Shown one piece after another: positions 37,501 through 45,264 of a DNA stretch of 64,000 nucleotides. A program made the position numbers and the translations under genes. The notes beneath the pieces were generated by a model. The model made no database searches, was not told the DNA's origin, and saw nothing but the letters and a program-made list of their open reading frames with translations. The stretch comes from an uncultured Eggerthellaceae bacterium (GTDB lineage: Bacteria > Actinomycetota > Coriobacteriia > Coriobacteriales > Eggerthellaceae). The DNA lies in assembly GCA_946618265.1 (NCBI GenBank), contig CAMOLA010000003.1, positions 1-64,000 of the forward strand, read 5' to 3'. Every line of letters starts with the position of its first letter. Position 1 is the first letter of the stretch.

Positions 37501-37576
37501 GGGCTTCACCCGCATCGTCTCGTCCCGCAAGATCGGCACGGTCGACCCGTTCGGCAGCAAGCGCAAGAAGCGGTAG
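31565..37576 (+). CDS. Giant LPxTG surface adhesin 2 (InlB/Flg_new-type repeats)
   Basis: Cell-wall-anchored protein of 2003 aa, paralogue of adhesins 1 and 3. It shares the signal (FGCFVVLVTAIALMLPALSM), three His/Cys repeats (EEHAHSASCYEK, GHVHTKDCYEK, PEHKHSDACYEQ), the acidic linker and the KADLKDAKGKVTLTVEVEAP domain. The centre differs from adhesin 1: it has InlB B-repeat-like units with GW signatures (WRGYEFVGWNESSD, KEGYVFTGWYLDE, LGYKLIGWYTDPS, REGYALVGWAFDED), then a beta-rich module and one SpaA-type domain (GLEIVKIDQEGVPLVGASF). The sorting motif LPHTG is at about 1922, followed by a membrane span and a tail of about 53 residues. I start at ATG 31565 (GGAG upstream); TTG 31511 would add 18 residues. 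The centre is clearly AT-richer than both ends, and the last 240 bases nearly match adhesin 3. Confidence 0.88.
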   Translation: MSEQATTRSTYLRERLLDLRRERMVAVFGCFVVLVTAIALMLPALSMTRGDLVCSLEEHAHSASCYEKVLVCGQEEGEGADPETGEGGHVHTKDCYEKKLVCEIPEHKHSDACYEQVEDEGEGSASGTASDGSAADSGDGSEGADGANDVGADGANDSDGGQAAGDGEPSGSASSVGAVEAGSGSDMPAQSFKADLKDAKGKVTLTVEVEAPEGAFPAGTFMKIDGVDASDIEGAVEKAVAKKADGKVTQIQAVDIAFHKGGAEGAEIEPARDITVKLTSALIAEAEKPLVVHVDDKGKADVVDTLAKKELKKRDLKAENDQLLFDSDKFSTYGIVVTTLEKTLVASDGKTYKVTVACPHEAGIPEDAELAVKEIIEDSEEHDEYAAKAESALGMEKGSAGYIRLFDIKIVDKHEQGVKYQPVEGATVDVSVELEDNKNDSLSVVHFVDGERAGTVVEGARVDGQVVNFEADGFSIYAIIGTDNNKRFVYNFYNGETPVATQYVKPIDSTVEENSWLYDPGITSEYGQIFLGWRIDDKGEIMDVDALNRDLAARFEGEYEDGTEINVYAAFTKAWYLRYLNQDNENNTTVLKTISVASDAPEAQRIFTIDYEVDLSDSELFEGWIALNGNVFQIGEKILLGEVPDGKTLMRDSAGRQYYLADPDAEDVEQDGIYPNRIYTNTEGHQDLYLKVQNRYWLVFVDNDTVTNDAGEEVSGGATYVPPQRIFNDGEGGAEDTLTAKPTDPTWRGYEFVGWNESSDGSGNWWLKYETEEVTDEVSGITYERVKDSLEVESQFGTTLNRDVTLYAIWTPSVTEYHVMYWQQAVTDTPGLTSDQKHYDYVSSATRYALTGEEVSTTNADRNMGGTTNSTFGYYFTYNGDNSDTSKHAAADGTTTLNVYYDRRTITINFTSNNGNFDATSTTNTGEADGETVTLYPDGNGGYYYIKDTSEDITVYPTRYSVSNNDNDNDPQKYRFNNGQMQAVYYRNRNWYTSSSGNSGWIYNSNFTRYIQANNGTIGVYNNQLVTLDANGAYTYTVTGTENVPYTGEVTTNTTTESVNSYTLTGLYGAPLIDWPSPGTNYAWRSGSTNGSFYLGKLTSFILPGSVNTGGNQVTWNLYRGTYDSSMTIHTRQMDVNGQYPDEDYDTSPISSSSTGITLNRAKYEGFDFDRYVWGSNSGTIPDGASSLYAPRPDNGYYYVTADMYAYYARHQAQIHYISTNDGTVTSDSDLIYYQAGLSDYGPGGSKYYEPTNAKEGYVFTGWYLDEACTIPFDFSKETMTDTGITLYAGWSYERVRVVLVPTPNNYDNDSVYFANNQALTFRMDYNEAVSDANINSSVAKRLGYKLIGWYTDPSFDNETEWTFSTQVNKYVTDGNGNQVVDMDYRHSDYWNQYGDNDGKHDDVVGILFLYAKWELDIDENALYVEYEVPDDYLVHNSLGDLQTTVPVDTLKYLVLTDEYDSRAIHIAEAPTGYAPGYNFTKWVVLNADGSESAERYSPGDTWELTGSNYEQFVTTKTFTDQNGDPILDDEGNPVTIQVLRIRADFDIQVDKSTAVTYDPNGGVGRQITETYFINEDFDMRDVSTYSREGYALVGWAFDEDADWRKFVDSAGEALPSTVPDVLNDDGTQLIGFTLGAHVAADNLNSSDTYQTVANTDENLVYAVWKPKTYTVTVVKRTESEDYQNEVFDFGAVMTPVSGESSQTEFKLVGNEIGATVDGVTYSSSETFEGVPYGTVFSVTENAPGYMPTVTYSCEGADDDAKNVSNESSLNGASLTVYGNMTVIFTNRPSTVGLEIVKIDQEGVPLVGASFSLVGGDVNETNLISAKADAEKATPAIVYVNHELPIGAYTLTETNPPNGYLPMEFPCRITVTQDSETGQMVVKAVFDDGSAEGTEVAPEYLIYDNESERWTLKIMNNAGVELPHTGGMGTLPLTLLGIMLIVGAAGFLVARRHPLTALSREWAYYNARRVMGRRVHEHKGFTRIVSSRKIGTVDPFGSKRKKR

Positions 37577-37580
37577 GGCA

Positions 37581-37687
37581 GGCGACGGGGACGGAGGGTG
37601 CTGTCTTCTTTGGCGAAGATGGCATCTTTCTCGTTGTCTGAAGGATCTGTTTTCGGCAAAGCGGACAATACCCTCCGTACCCGTCGC
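37581..37687. repeat. Inverted repeat element, family G (GGACGGAGGGT)
   Basis: The arms GGCGACGGGGACGGAGGGT (37581 on) and the complement ending 37687 match with one difference, around a 55-base AT-richer loop. A shorter related element with the same GGCGGAGGGTATTGTCT core occurs at 45265-45320. It begins four bases after the adhesin 2 stop and may act as a terminator. Confidence 0.7.
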
Positions 37688-37716
37688 CTCCTTACCGAAC
37701 GGATGTTTGCTTGACC

Positions 37717-37745
37717 TTGCACCGGCGTACGCGATGCGCTAGAAT
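37717..37745 (+). promoter_or_regulatory. Candidate promoter of adhesin 3
   Basis: TTGCAC (37717-37722), a 17-bp spacer and TAGAAT (37740-37745). This would give a leader of about 275 nt to the ATG at 38026 containing a perfect 7-bp TGGCGGG/CCCGCCA hairpin. A second weaker -10-like TATAGT lies nearer the gene. Confidence 0.4.
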
Positions 37746-38025
37746 ATGCGTACCGGCAAAGCCCGAGGTTGTTAATGGGTCGCGGGCGGCGCGGTTTTAT
37801 CGGATTGGCGGGCCTGGTTGCAGTCCCGCCACTCTCTAATAGTTTGCGGTTATCGGGTATTCTCCCGCCTTCCGTCCGATTGATTATCGGCATTTGGTGT
37901 CGTAATTCGGACAATTCTGCGTGAGCGGGATAAACTGCCGATTAATCCAGTATAGTTTGTCGAGCGGTACCTTTGTAGTTTGATTGTGCACGTCCGATGC
38001 CGGTATGGCGAAAGGGCGATACGAC

Positions 38026-41000
38026 ATGAAGCTCGACACCAGCACCGATTACCGCGCCGTGAGCGCGGGGGCCAAGATGGCCGATGCAAGGCGCCGCCAA
38101 CGGGGCGCTCGCCGGTTGTTTGCCATCTTTGGCTGCATCGCCGTGCTCGCGACCGCGTTCGCGCTCATGCTCCCCGCGCTCAGCATGACGCGCGGCGACC
38201 TCGTGTGCGACCTCGAGGAGCACGCGCACACCAAGGCCTGCTACGAGAAGGTCCTCGTGTGCGAGCAGGAAGAGGGAGAGGGCCACGAGCACGCCGACGC
38301 CTGCTACGAGAACCGGCTCGCGTGCGAGATCCCCGAGCACGCCCATACGGATGCCTGCTACGAGCAGGCGGCGCAGGAAGACGAGTCCGATGGCGGCTCC
38401 TCCGGCGAGCCGGAGGCCGGCGACGAGTCGGAAGATTCAGATGAGGCGGGTCAAACGCCCGACGAAGCTGGCACGGGCAATGAGGTCGATCCGAATAACG
38501 TTGCCTCATCCGATGCCGCTAGCGACGCGTCGAGCGCGTCCGCAAGCTCGGTCGGGACGCTCGAGCCCGGCGCCGAATCCGGCATGCCCGCCCAGTCCTT
38601 CACGGCCGACCTCAAGGACAAGAAGGGCAACGTCACCCTCACCGTGAACGTCGAAGCGCCCGAGGGCGCGTTCCCCGCGGGCACCTTCATGAAGATCGAC
38701 GGCGTTCCGGCCAAGGATGTAGCCGACAAGGTCGAGGCTGCGGTGAAGGACGCCAACGGCGCGGGCATGCGCGTGAAGAGCATGACCGCCGTCGACATCG
38801 CGTTCTTCGAGGGCGGCCCCGACGGCAAGCAGATCGAACCCGCCAGGAAGGTGCAGGTCAAGATCACCTCCAATGACGTGCGCGACTACGAGGACCCCGT
38901 GCTCGTCCACGTCGTCGACAAGGCGCGCGAGAGCGCCAAGGGCAAGTCCGACGACGCCGAGGTCGTCAAGAAGGTAAGCATCGTCAACGCCGACGAGCGC
39001 GACAAGTCTGCGGGCTCCGAAGACACGATGAAGTTCAAGGCAGACGAGTTCAGCCCCTACGTCATTGTCGAGCTCGAGTCCATCGAGGCTGGCTACATCA
39101 CCGCAGATGGGGAGGCCTACAGGATCAGCGCCTCCTATGGTGAGGACGCCGGCATTCCCGAGGGCGCCGAACTCGAGGTGTCCGAGGTCACGGAAGGGAC
39201 GTCGGCATACGGCATGAGCTACGAGGAGTATGCGGCCCATGCCGAGAGCGCGCTCGGCATGGAGGAAGGCAGCGCCGCGTACATCCGAATGTTCGACATC
39301 AAGATTGTCGACAAGGACGACCGGAGCGTGAAGTACCAGCCAGCTGAAGGAGCGACGGTCGACGTGCGAATCGAGCTCGCTGACGCCGATGACGGGACGG
39401 ACCTCAGCGTCGTGCATTTCGCCGGCGGGGATAATGACGGAAGCAAGGTCGAGAGCAGGACGGAGAACGGCGAAAGCGGGACGGCCGTCGCGTTTGCGGC
39501 TGACGGTTTCTCTGTTTACGCGGTGGTTGACGAAAGCACGGCGGAAAACGCCCGCATGAAGCTGGAGTTTTACAGCGGGGACAATCTGGTTACCACGGTG
39601 TATGTCAAAAACGGCGACGAGCTTCTTGGCGATGGCGAGCGCGATCCGTCTAAGCAGTATATTGAGGACATCATCCATGATCCCGGCGTGGGAGCGCTGC
39701 AATCAGGAGAAGTATTTGCCGGATGGATCCTCGATAAAGGTGCGAGCTATTCCACGGCCGACATCAACGACGCCATGACCATCGAGCAGATCCGCCAGTG
39801 GGCTGCAAGCTTGTCAATCACCGAAGGAGAGACCCACAGATTCGACGCGGCGATTTGCAAGCTTTATACGATCACGTACAAGGATGAGGACGGAACCGTT
39901 CTGGGCATGGATGCCGTCCCGGTTAAATCGAGCGAATTCGGTACTGCTGAAGTAAACGAGACGGTCAACATGGCCTACTCGCCGAAGGACGATGTTCACA
40001 ACTTCGAGGGTTGGACGCTGGACGAAGACTCTGCCGGCAACGTGACATCAACGATTCCAGACGATCGTATTTACGCCAACGGTAGCAGCATCACCATCAA
40101 AGGCGACATCAGCTTCACGGTCAATGCGCCGGAAGGTAACTGGCTCGTCTTCGACGAGAACGGTAAAGGCGGTACCTACAACGCTCCGCATTTCGTGAAG
40201 TCCGGGCAAGTGACGACGCAGCCCCGTCCGGATTCGGAGATGACGAGGAACGGCTATACCTTCGGCGGTTGGTACGATACCAAGGAGCACGCAGACGCCC
40301 ATGGGGCCAATCCGTCCGTGACAACGGGCAAGTTCACCTTCGGTGGAGAGTTGACTGAAAAGACGACGCTGTATGCCAGCTGGATCCCCAATGCCACGGC
40401 ACCCTACACGGTCATTCTCTGGGGCCAGAATGTGGACAGGACGGCCTACGAGGTGGTGGGGTCGTATGTGGGAACTGGGCGCGTAGGCAACAATATCCCT
40501 TATACCTTCGTCAATAACGGGGACGAGGATTACGTGACCGGTGTTGGCAATGGAAACGGCCATTACACGGGGTTCTCGCTGGTAGCGGCCGACAGCAATC
40601 AGCAGGTTGCCATCACCCCGGAAGGCGATGCGGTGTTGAACCTGCACTATGATCGGATTACCTACAGTTTTAAGTTCTATCTTTATAGAACCGGCAATCA
40701 AAACAACCGTTACGATTACGCTAATAATTCTGGTTCAGGTTCGAACTTAAATGATCTGGTTACCTGGCACTCAAATCAAACCCAACATCCCAGCGTGACA
40801 GGCGAAGCGATTCAATCGGAAACCGTTGGCGGGAGAACTTATTACTACTTTGTTATGTCGGCATATTATGGGGAGGACATAAGTTCAAAGTGGCCGTCAT
40901 ATGACAAGATTACGGGTGCTAACAATCGCGAGGCTGTCAGCTATGTCATGATGGTTGGGACGAAGTTGAAGCCACAGGCGACCAGTTCGGGTACCGGCAC

Positions 41001-43653
41001 CGTAAAGGGTATCATCACGGTTTTGGATGAAAACATTCTTGGTGCAACGAATAATGCGGATGGCAACTATGTAATAATTCGATTCCCAGACAGCTATAAT
41101 AACTGGCGATATCACATTTGGTTCGAGACAGTTGAAGGAGAAGACTATACTGGGAAAACGCTGCATACGCATAATGGAAAAACCTACTATGAGGAAACCG
41201 TTCTGACGGTTCGTTCCAGTAATACGACTGATGCCAATCAGAATGAGCCGAAATACAATGGATTTGATTACGTTACAAGGTTGGGTCAGAACAATTCGGG
41301 GACGGTTTGGCAGGGTGGTCACTGGACCACAACTTCAGGAAACACCACCCTTTACCACCTCAATTATGTGTACAACAGACAGGCTTTTGCGATTAGCTAT
41401 TTCGATGGAAACTATGTAAGCGGCAACGGCGATACGATACAGAATCGCGCGACCCACCTTCTCCACGAGAGCGATCCGATTGCCCAGGGCGCTAACATCC
41501 CAACGTCCGATCGAAACTACGTGCCGGACCTTCCAGAAGGTGAAGAGGGCTACGTTTTCGAGGGATGGTATCTGGACGAGGGCTGCACCACGCCGTATAC
41601 ATGGACCACGATGCCCGTGGGCGGCATCAAGGTCTATGCCAAATGGCGGCAGGTCCAGTACCGCGTGTTCCTGCATCCGAACGCAGGGACAGACCCGAAC
41701 CTGGAATGGGGCTCAGACAACGTAAGCACAAGTTTCCGCGTCTCCTACGGCCAGAAAATCAGCACTCCTACGGGTACGCGCGAGGGCAGTGGCTACGAGT
41801 TCGTCGGGTGGTATACGGACCCCAGCATGACCGGCCAGTATCTCTATAATGCAGATACCGTGCTAAACGACGAAACAGTTACGGTACCGTATGCGCAAAC
41901 GGAGAACACCGAACTTGACAAGTGGGGCAATGTTATATCCGGGCAAGAGGGCGTAAACAGCGATGCCAACAGCAACCGCACCTGGATCACCAAAAAGATT
42001 GATCTGTATGCCAAGTGGCGCAAGATTCTGGATGGAGCCGGCATCAATGTCGTTTACACCGCCGATGACGGGAAGGGGCATGTTGGAAGCAATGCCCCGA
42101 AAGATGACATCACCTATCCGGACCAGGCGGAGGCGACTGCCCAGGCCGCAGATGAGCCCCCTGCCAACATGTATTTCAAATGCTGGGTCATTCAGGCCTG
42201 GAATGCGGAACATGATAATGGAGATGGGACGTATGGCGCATATGAGGACACCGAACTGACCGTGCTGCCCGGTCAGCAGTTTACCGTCGATGAGCAGTAC
42301 GCACGCAAAACAGAAGATCCGAATAATCCGGGCGAGTACAAATATACGATGCAGCTACGTGCGGAGTACGAGGAGCCGGGCGAGAATCAGCAGACGCATA
42401 TCTGGTGGTTCAACAACTATCCTGCCGACGACGACGGAAGGCACGAATCTTCACATCAAGATGAGGACATTTCCGTAAACCAGGAAGTAGGTATTTGGAT
42501 TCCGCCTACGCGCGAAGGATACACGTTCCTGGGTTGGGCAAGGATTCCCTATGATAAATCCGAGAGCGCAGCCGGAACCGAGGGGAATCCGCCTACCGGC
42601 AAGGTCCTTGACCTGACGGCTGAAGATCTGTACTTGAAGTACGAGGATGGCGAGTTCAAGCTCAACGATTCAACCAGTGCCGATAATGGGAAGGTCGTTA
42701 CCAAGGTCGCCGCAGACGAGAAAAAGGCCTATCACGACATGTACGCCGTGTGGGAGAAGACGTACACGGTTACCGTGAAGAAAATCGTCGAATCCGATTT
42801 TGCGGCAGATAAGACCGTGTCCTTTAGCTTCACGGCGAACGAAACGACTTACTTCACGTTGAAAGACGGGGAAGAGAAAAGCTTCGAGGGTATTCGAGAG
42901 GACACGACGTTCAACGTGGAAGAGACGCCTAACGACGATTTCACGACAACGTTTACAGGGTCGTACAAGGATGCGCAGGGCCAAGATGTCACCTTTGATC
43001 CGGCGCAGAGTTTCCAGGTGAAGGGCGATACGACCATCGTCGTGACCAACAAGCGCAAGGCCTTTGACGTGGTGTTTGCAAAGACGGACCTTGATAATGG
43101 CGCGCTGTACGGCGCAAAGTTCGAGCTTTTCAGGCATGACGGGAGCAAGTATGCGCGGTACACCGAGGAGTTCCAGGTCGGTACCGATACTACCAACGTC
43201 GTGAAGAAAGGTTTGATTGCGGGCGATTACAAGCTCGTCGAAACGGTTGCCCCTGACGGCTATATCGTGGAAAGCACCGAAACGACTTTTACGGTAGGGG
43301 CGGACGGGACGATTGCCAACCTTCAAAGCGGCACGATTACGAAACCGGATGGAACAACAATTTACGTCGCGGAACTTAGCGGGTCATCTGAAGGTACATA
43401 CACCATAACGGTCAGGAACAAACCTGGCAAACCGCTTCCCTCGACCGGCGGCATGGGCACGCTGCCGCTCACGTTGCTCGGCGTCTTCCTCGTCGTGGGC
43501 GCGGCGGGGTTCCTCGTGGCGCGGCGTCGCCCGCTGGCGGCGCTCTCGCGCGAGTGGGCCTACTACAACGCGCGCCGCGTCATGGGCAGGCGCGTCCACG
43601 AGCACAAGGGCTTCACCCGCACCGTCTCGTCCCGCAAGGCCGGCAAGCGCTAG
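38026..43653 (+). CDS. Giant LPxTG surface adhesin 3 (InlB/Flg_new-type repeats)
   Basis: Cell-wall-anchored protein of 1875 aa, closest to adhesin 2. It has the shared N-terminus (FGCIAVLATAFALMLPALSM), three His/Cys repeats (EEHAHTKACYEK, GHEHADACYEN, PEHAHTDACYEQ), the acidic linker and the shared domain (TADLKDKKGNVTLTVNVEAP). The centre has InlB-like GW units (RNGYTFGGWYDTKE, GYVFEGWYLDEGC, GYEFVGWYTDPSM, REGYTFLGWARIPYD), then a beta-rich module (TVTVKKIVESDFAAD) and a SpaA-type domain (VVFAKTDLDNGALYGAKFEL). LPSTG at about 1804 is followed by a membrane span and a basic tail nearly identical to that of adhesin 2. ATG 38026 follows AAAGGG; TTG 37984 and ATG 38005 have no ribosome site. 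The ends are GC-rich and the centre less so. Confidence 0.88.
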   Translation: MKLDTSTDYRAVSAGAKMADARRRQRGARRLFAIFGCIAVLATAFALMLPALSMTRGDLVCDLEEHAHTKACYEKVLVCEQEEGEGHEHADACYENRLACEIPEHAHTDACYEQAAQEDESDGGSSGEPEAGDESEDSDEAGQTPDEAGTGNEVDPNNVASSDAASDASSASASSVGTLEPGAESGMPAQSFTADLKDKKGNVTLTVNVEAPEGAFPAGTFMKIDGVPAKDVADKVEAAVKDANGAGMRVKSMTAVDIAFFEGGPDGKQIEPARKVQVKITSNDVRDYEDPVLVHVVDKARESAKGKSDDAEVVKKVSIVNADERDKSAGSEDTMKFKADEFSPYVIVELESIEAGYITADGEAYRISASYGEDAGIPEGAELEVSEVTEGTSAYGMSYEEYAAHAESALGMEEGSAAYIRMFDIKIVDKDDRSVKYQPAEGATVDVRIELADADDGTDLSVVHFAGGDNDGSKVESRTENGESGTAVAFAADGFSVYAVVDESTAENARMKLEFYSGDNLVTTVYVKNGDELLGDGERDPSKQYIEDIIHDPGVGALQSGEVFAGWILDKGASYSTADINDAMTIEQIRQWAASLSITEGETHRFDAAICKLYTITYKDEDGTVLGMDAVPVKSSEFGTAEVNETVNMAYSPKDDVHNFEGWTLDEDSAGNVTSTIPDDRIYANGSSITIKGDISFTVNAPEGNWLVFDENGKGGTYNAPHFVKSGQVTTQPRPDSEMTRNGYTFGGWYDTKEHADAHGANPSVTTGKFTFGGELTEKTTLYASWIPNATAPYTVILWGQNVDRTAYEVVGSYVGTGRVGNNIPYTFVNNGDEDYVTGVGNGNGHYTGFSLVAADSNQQVAITPEGDAVLNLHYDRITYSFKFYLYRTGNQNNRYDYANNSGSGSNLNDLVTWHSNQTQHPSVTGEAIQSETVGGRTYYYFVMSAYYGEDISSKWPSYDKITGANNREAVSYVMMVGTKLKPQATSSGTGTVKGIITVLDENILGATNNADGNYVIIRFPDSYNNWRYHIWFETVEGEDYTGKTLHTHNGKTYYEETVLTVRSSNTTDANQNEPKYNGFDYVTRLGQNNSGTVWQGGHWTTTSGNTTLYHLNYVYNRQAFAISYFDGNYVSGNGDTIQNRATHLLHESDPIAQGANIPTSDRNYVPDLPEGEEGYVFEGWYLDEGCTTPYTWTTMPVGGIKVYAKWRQVQYRVFLHPNAGTDPNLEWGSDNVSTSFRVSYGQKISTPTGTREGSGYEFVGWYTDPSMTGQYLYNADTVLNDETVTVPYAQTENTELDKWGNVISGQEGVNSDANSNRTWITKKIDLYAKWRKILDGAGINVVYTADDGKGHVGSNAPKDDITYPDQAEATAQAADEPPANMYFKCWVIQAWNAEHDNGDGTYGAYEDTELTVLPGQQFTVDEQYARKTEDPNNPGEYKYTMQLRAEYEEPGENQQTHIWWFNNYPADDDGRHESSHQDEDISVNQEVGIWIPPTREGYTFLGWARIPYDKSESAAGTEGNPPTGKVLDLTAEDLYLKYEDGEFKLNDSTSADNGKVVTKVAADEKKAYHDMYAVWEKTYTVTVKKIVESDFAADKTVSFSFTANETTYFTLKDGEEKSFEGIREDTTFNVEETPNDDFTTTFTGSYKDAQGQDVTFDPAQSFQVKGDTTIVVTNKRKAFDVVFAKTDLDNGALYGAKFELFRHDGSKYARYTEEFQVGTDTTNVVKKGLIAGDYKLVETVAPDGYIVESTETTFTVGADGTIANLQSGTITKPDGTTIYVAELSGSSEGTYTITVRNKPGKPLPSTGGMGTLPLTLLGVFLVVGAAGFLVARRRPLAALSREWAYYNARRVMGRRVHEHKGFTRTVSSRKAGKR

Positions 43654-43721
43654 AGCATGAACATGAGCATTTGCCCCCGTCCCCGATGTTCACGCACGGT
43701 CGGCAGCAAGCGCAGGGCAAG

Positions 43722-44384
43722 CTAGCAAACCGGCTCGAGCAAATCTTCCATGCGGCATCCGAGTATGCGCGCGAGCTTCTGCACGCTGCCGGCGGCGGCT
43801 TTGTTGATGTCCTTTTTGCCTTCTTCGTATTGTTGGATGGAGCGCATGGAGATACCCGCCAGCTCGGCCAAGCCGCTTTGCGTGAATCCGGCGGCGTTGC
43901 GGGCTTCGCGAAGGGCGCACGGCCGCTTGCGCTTCCGCAGCTCATCGAGCAGTTTGCGCACAATGTCTTCTTCGGGGCCATCCTGGCTCCACGAGCAGAT
44001 CTCGCGCAGGTCGGCGTAGCTCATCCTCTCGAACACATGGGCGTATCTCCATCCTGTCGAGAGCTGGAAAAGCGCGAGGGCGGACCCGGTCCAGTAATCT
44101 GCGGACGTGGTCGTGCGCAAAGGGTTGGGCACGTTAGGCGACAGGCCGCATTCCGAGAGCGCCCACATGAGCATTTCGGTGCCGGATCGCCCGGCGACGA
44201 AACCGGGGTTTTGGTATTCGAGCTGTTCGGCGAGCCCTGAGGCGATGAAGACGTTGGCCGCATCTTGTCCTCGCATCGAGCAGCAGTTCACGGCGGTGTC
44301 GAAGAAGGTGCCAAGTTTTTCGCGCAGCTCTTCGTCGTACAGGCCGTCGTTCAGCCGCACTACAGCATATTCGATTCTTGGCAT
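43722..44384 (-). CDS. HTH (XRE-type) protein, partner of DUF3990-like gene
   Basis: Protein of 220 aa. The C-terminal 60 residues are an XRE-type helix-turn-helix (LREARNAAGFTQSGLAELAG then ISMRSIQQYEEGKKD). The first about 150 residues are an unnamed domain with SMRGQDAANVFIASGLAEQ and NPGFVAGRSGTEML motifs; I do not recognise it. The gene follows the ART-like gene on the minus strand with a 167-base gap and its own good CAGGAG ribosome site before ATG 44384. This order, effector then HTH protein, fits a toxin-antitoxin or ART-regulator pair, in which the HTH protein would neutralise the enzyme and autorepress; this is inference from context. Confidence 0.75.
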   Translation of the reverse strand: MPRIEYAVVRLNDGLYDEELREKLGTFFDTAVNCCSMRGQDAANVFIASGLAEQLEYQNPGFVAGRSGTEMLMWALSECGLSPNVPNPLRTTTSADYWTGSALALFQLSTGWRYAHVFERMSYADLREICSWSQDGPEEDIVRKLLDELRKRKRPCALREARNAAGFTQSGLAELAGISMRSIQQYEEGKKDINKAAAGSVQKLARILGCRMEDLLEPVC

Positions 44385-44551
44385 TTGATCTCCTGTTCGG
44401 CAATGTCGGGCATGTCGTAATGGTGGGGCTCCCTTGGCGGGCGACGAGATCGTTTTACTCTGATCGGCGGCATCAGTCCGCTCTGCAGCGGCGACGGAAA
44501 CGCGAACCCTAGTCGCATCCGGCGAATGGCCGGCCGCAAACCTGCGTTTCG

Positions 44552-45196
44552 TCAGCCCTCGTCGATGAGCTCGTATATGCGTCGTCCAGGCGGCTTTTCC
44601 TCGAGATTCAACATGGTTCGAAACTCCGCCCGTGCATCGCGGTCTCGCTTGGTCCAGCGGGGGTACCAGATCGAGCCGCGCGTGCGTTCGGCGCCTAGGA
44701 AGTTAAGCGCCTCAAAAGCGCGCTGCGATTTGACCATCGCCTGACACCCCAAATTCCCGAGCTGCAATGCGCGCGTCGCTTGCTCGTCGGTAATTGCGCC
44801 CTGCACGAAGAAACGTGCGATGCTGAAATAGCTGTCGTCCGCGCGGTAGCCGCAAACGATGTCGGCCTGCGATAAGTCAACTCGGTACCGTTCGACGAAG
44901 CGCTCTTTGGCACGCGCGGCGTTCCATTCCATATCGAAGATACGATGCTCCATGAGCGTGGCGAGCCAATTGAGCGTGCCGAACGGGGGTTTGTCGAGGT
45001 CAATGATGACGAGGCCGTTTTCGTCGAGGTTATACGAATTGCAGAATCCGTCACGTCTCGGTCGTTTGCAGGACCATTCTTTGGCGAGTTGCGAATCGGC
45101 AGTGCAATAGAACCCCGGGCCGTAGTCGTTGTGGGGTCTGCAGAGCTCGATTCGGGGAACTTCGACGAGCTGGGTCGATCCATGGTAAACCAGCAT
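44552..45196 (-). CDS. DUF3990 family, ADP-ribosyltransferase-like protein
   Basis: Protein of 214 aa. The N-terminus MLVYHGSTQLVEVP...HNDYGPGFYCT is the DUF3990 signature ('YHGS...DfG.GFY.T'), the layout of an ART-like NAD-binding site. Downstream features include a YNLDENGLVIIDLDKPPFG stretch and RADDSYFSIARFFVQGAITD, where the Asp/Tyr/Phe pattern is family-typical. No catalytic glutamate can be assigned with certainty. The start at ATG 45196 is fixed by AGGAGGAAAG; an ATG at 45232 has none. It precedes the HTH gene on the same strand and is flanked by palindromes and by VapBC, so a stress or phage-defence module is plausible. Cytoplasmic, with no signal peptide. Confidence 0.72.
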   Translation of the reverse strand: MLVYHGSTQLVEVPRIELCRPHNDYGPGFYCTADSQLAKEWSCKRPRRDGFCNSYNLDENGLVIIDLDKPPFGTLNWLATLMEHRIFDMEWNAARAKERFVERYRVDLSQADIVCGYRADDSYFSIARFFVQGAITDEQATRALQLGNLGCQAMVKSQRAFEALNFLGAERTRGSIWYPRWTKRDRDARAEFRTMLNLEEKPPGRRIYELIDEG

Positions 45197-45264
45197 CTTT
45201 CCTCCTAACACGCAATAAAATAAGGATAACACATTATGGAGTGTATAATGAAGACAACGAGGAG

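Noticed and set aside
37688..38025. Possible c-di-GMP or other riboswitch in the adhesin 3 leader
   Set aside because: A hairpin and a GCAAAGCC-like string are present but the conserved core of GEMM or other known riboswitches is not; only a candidate promoter was retained.
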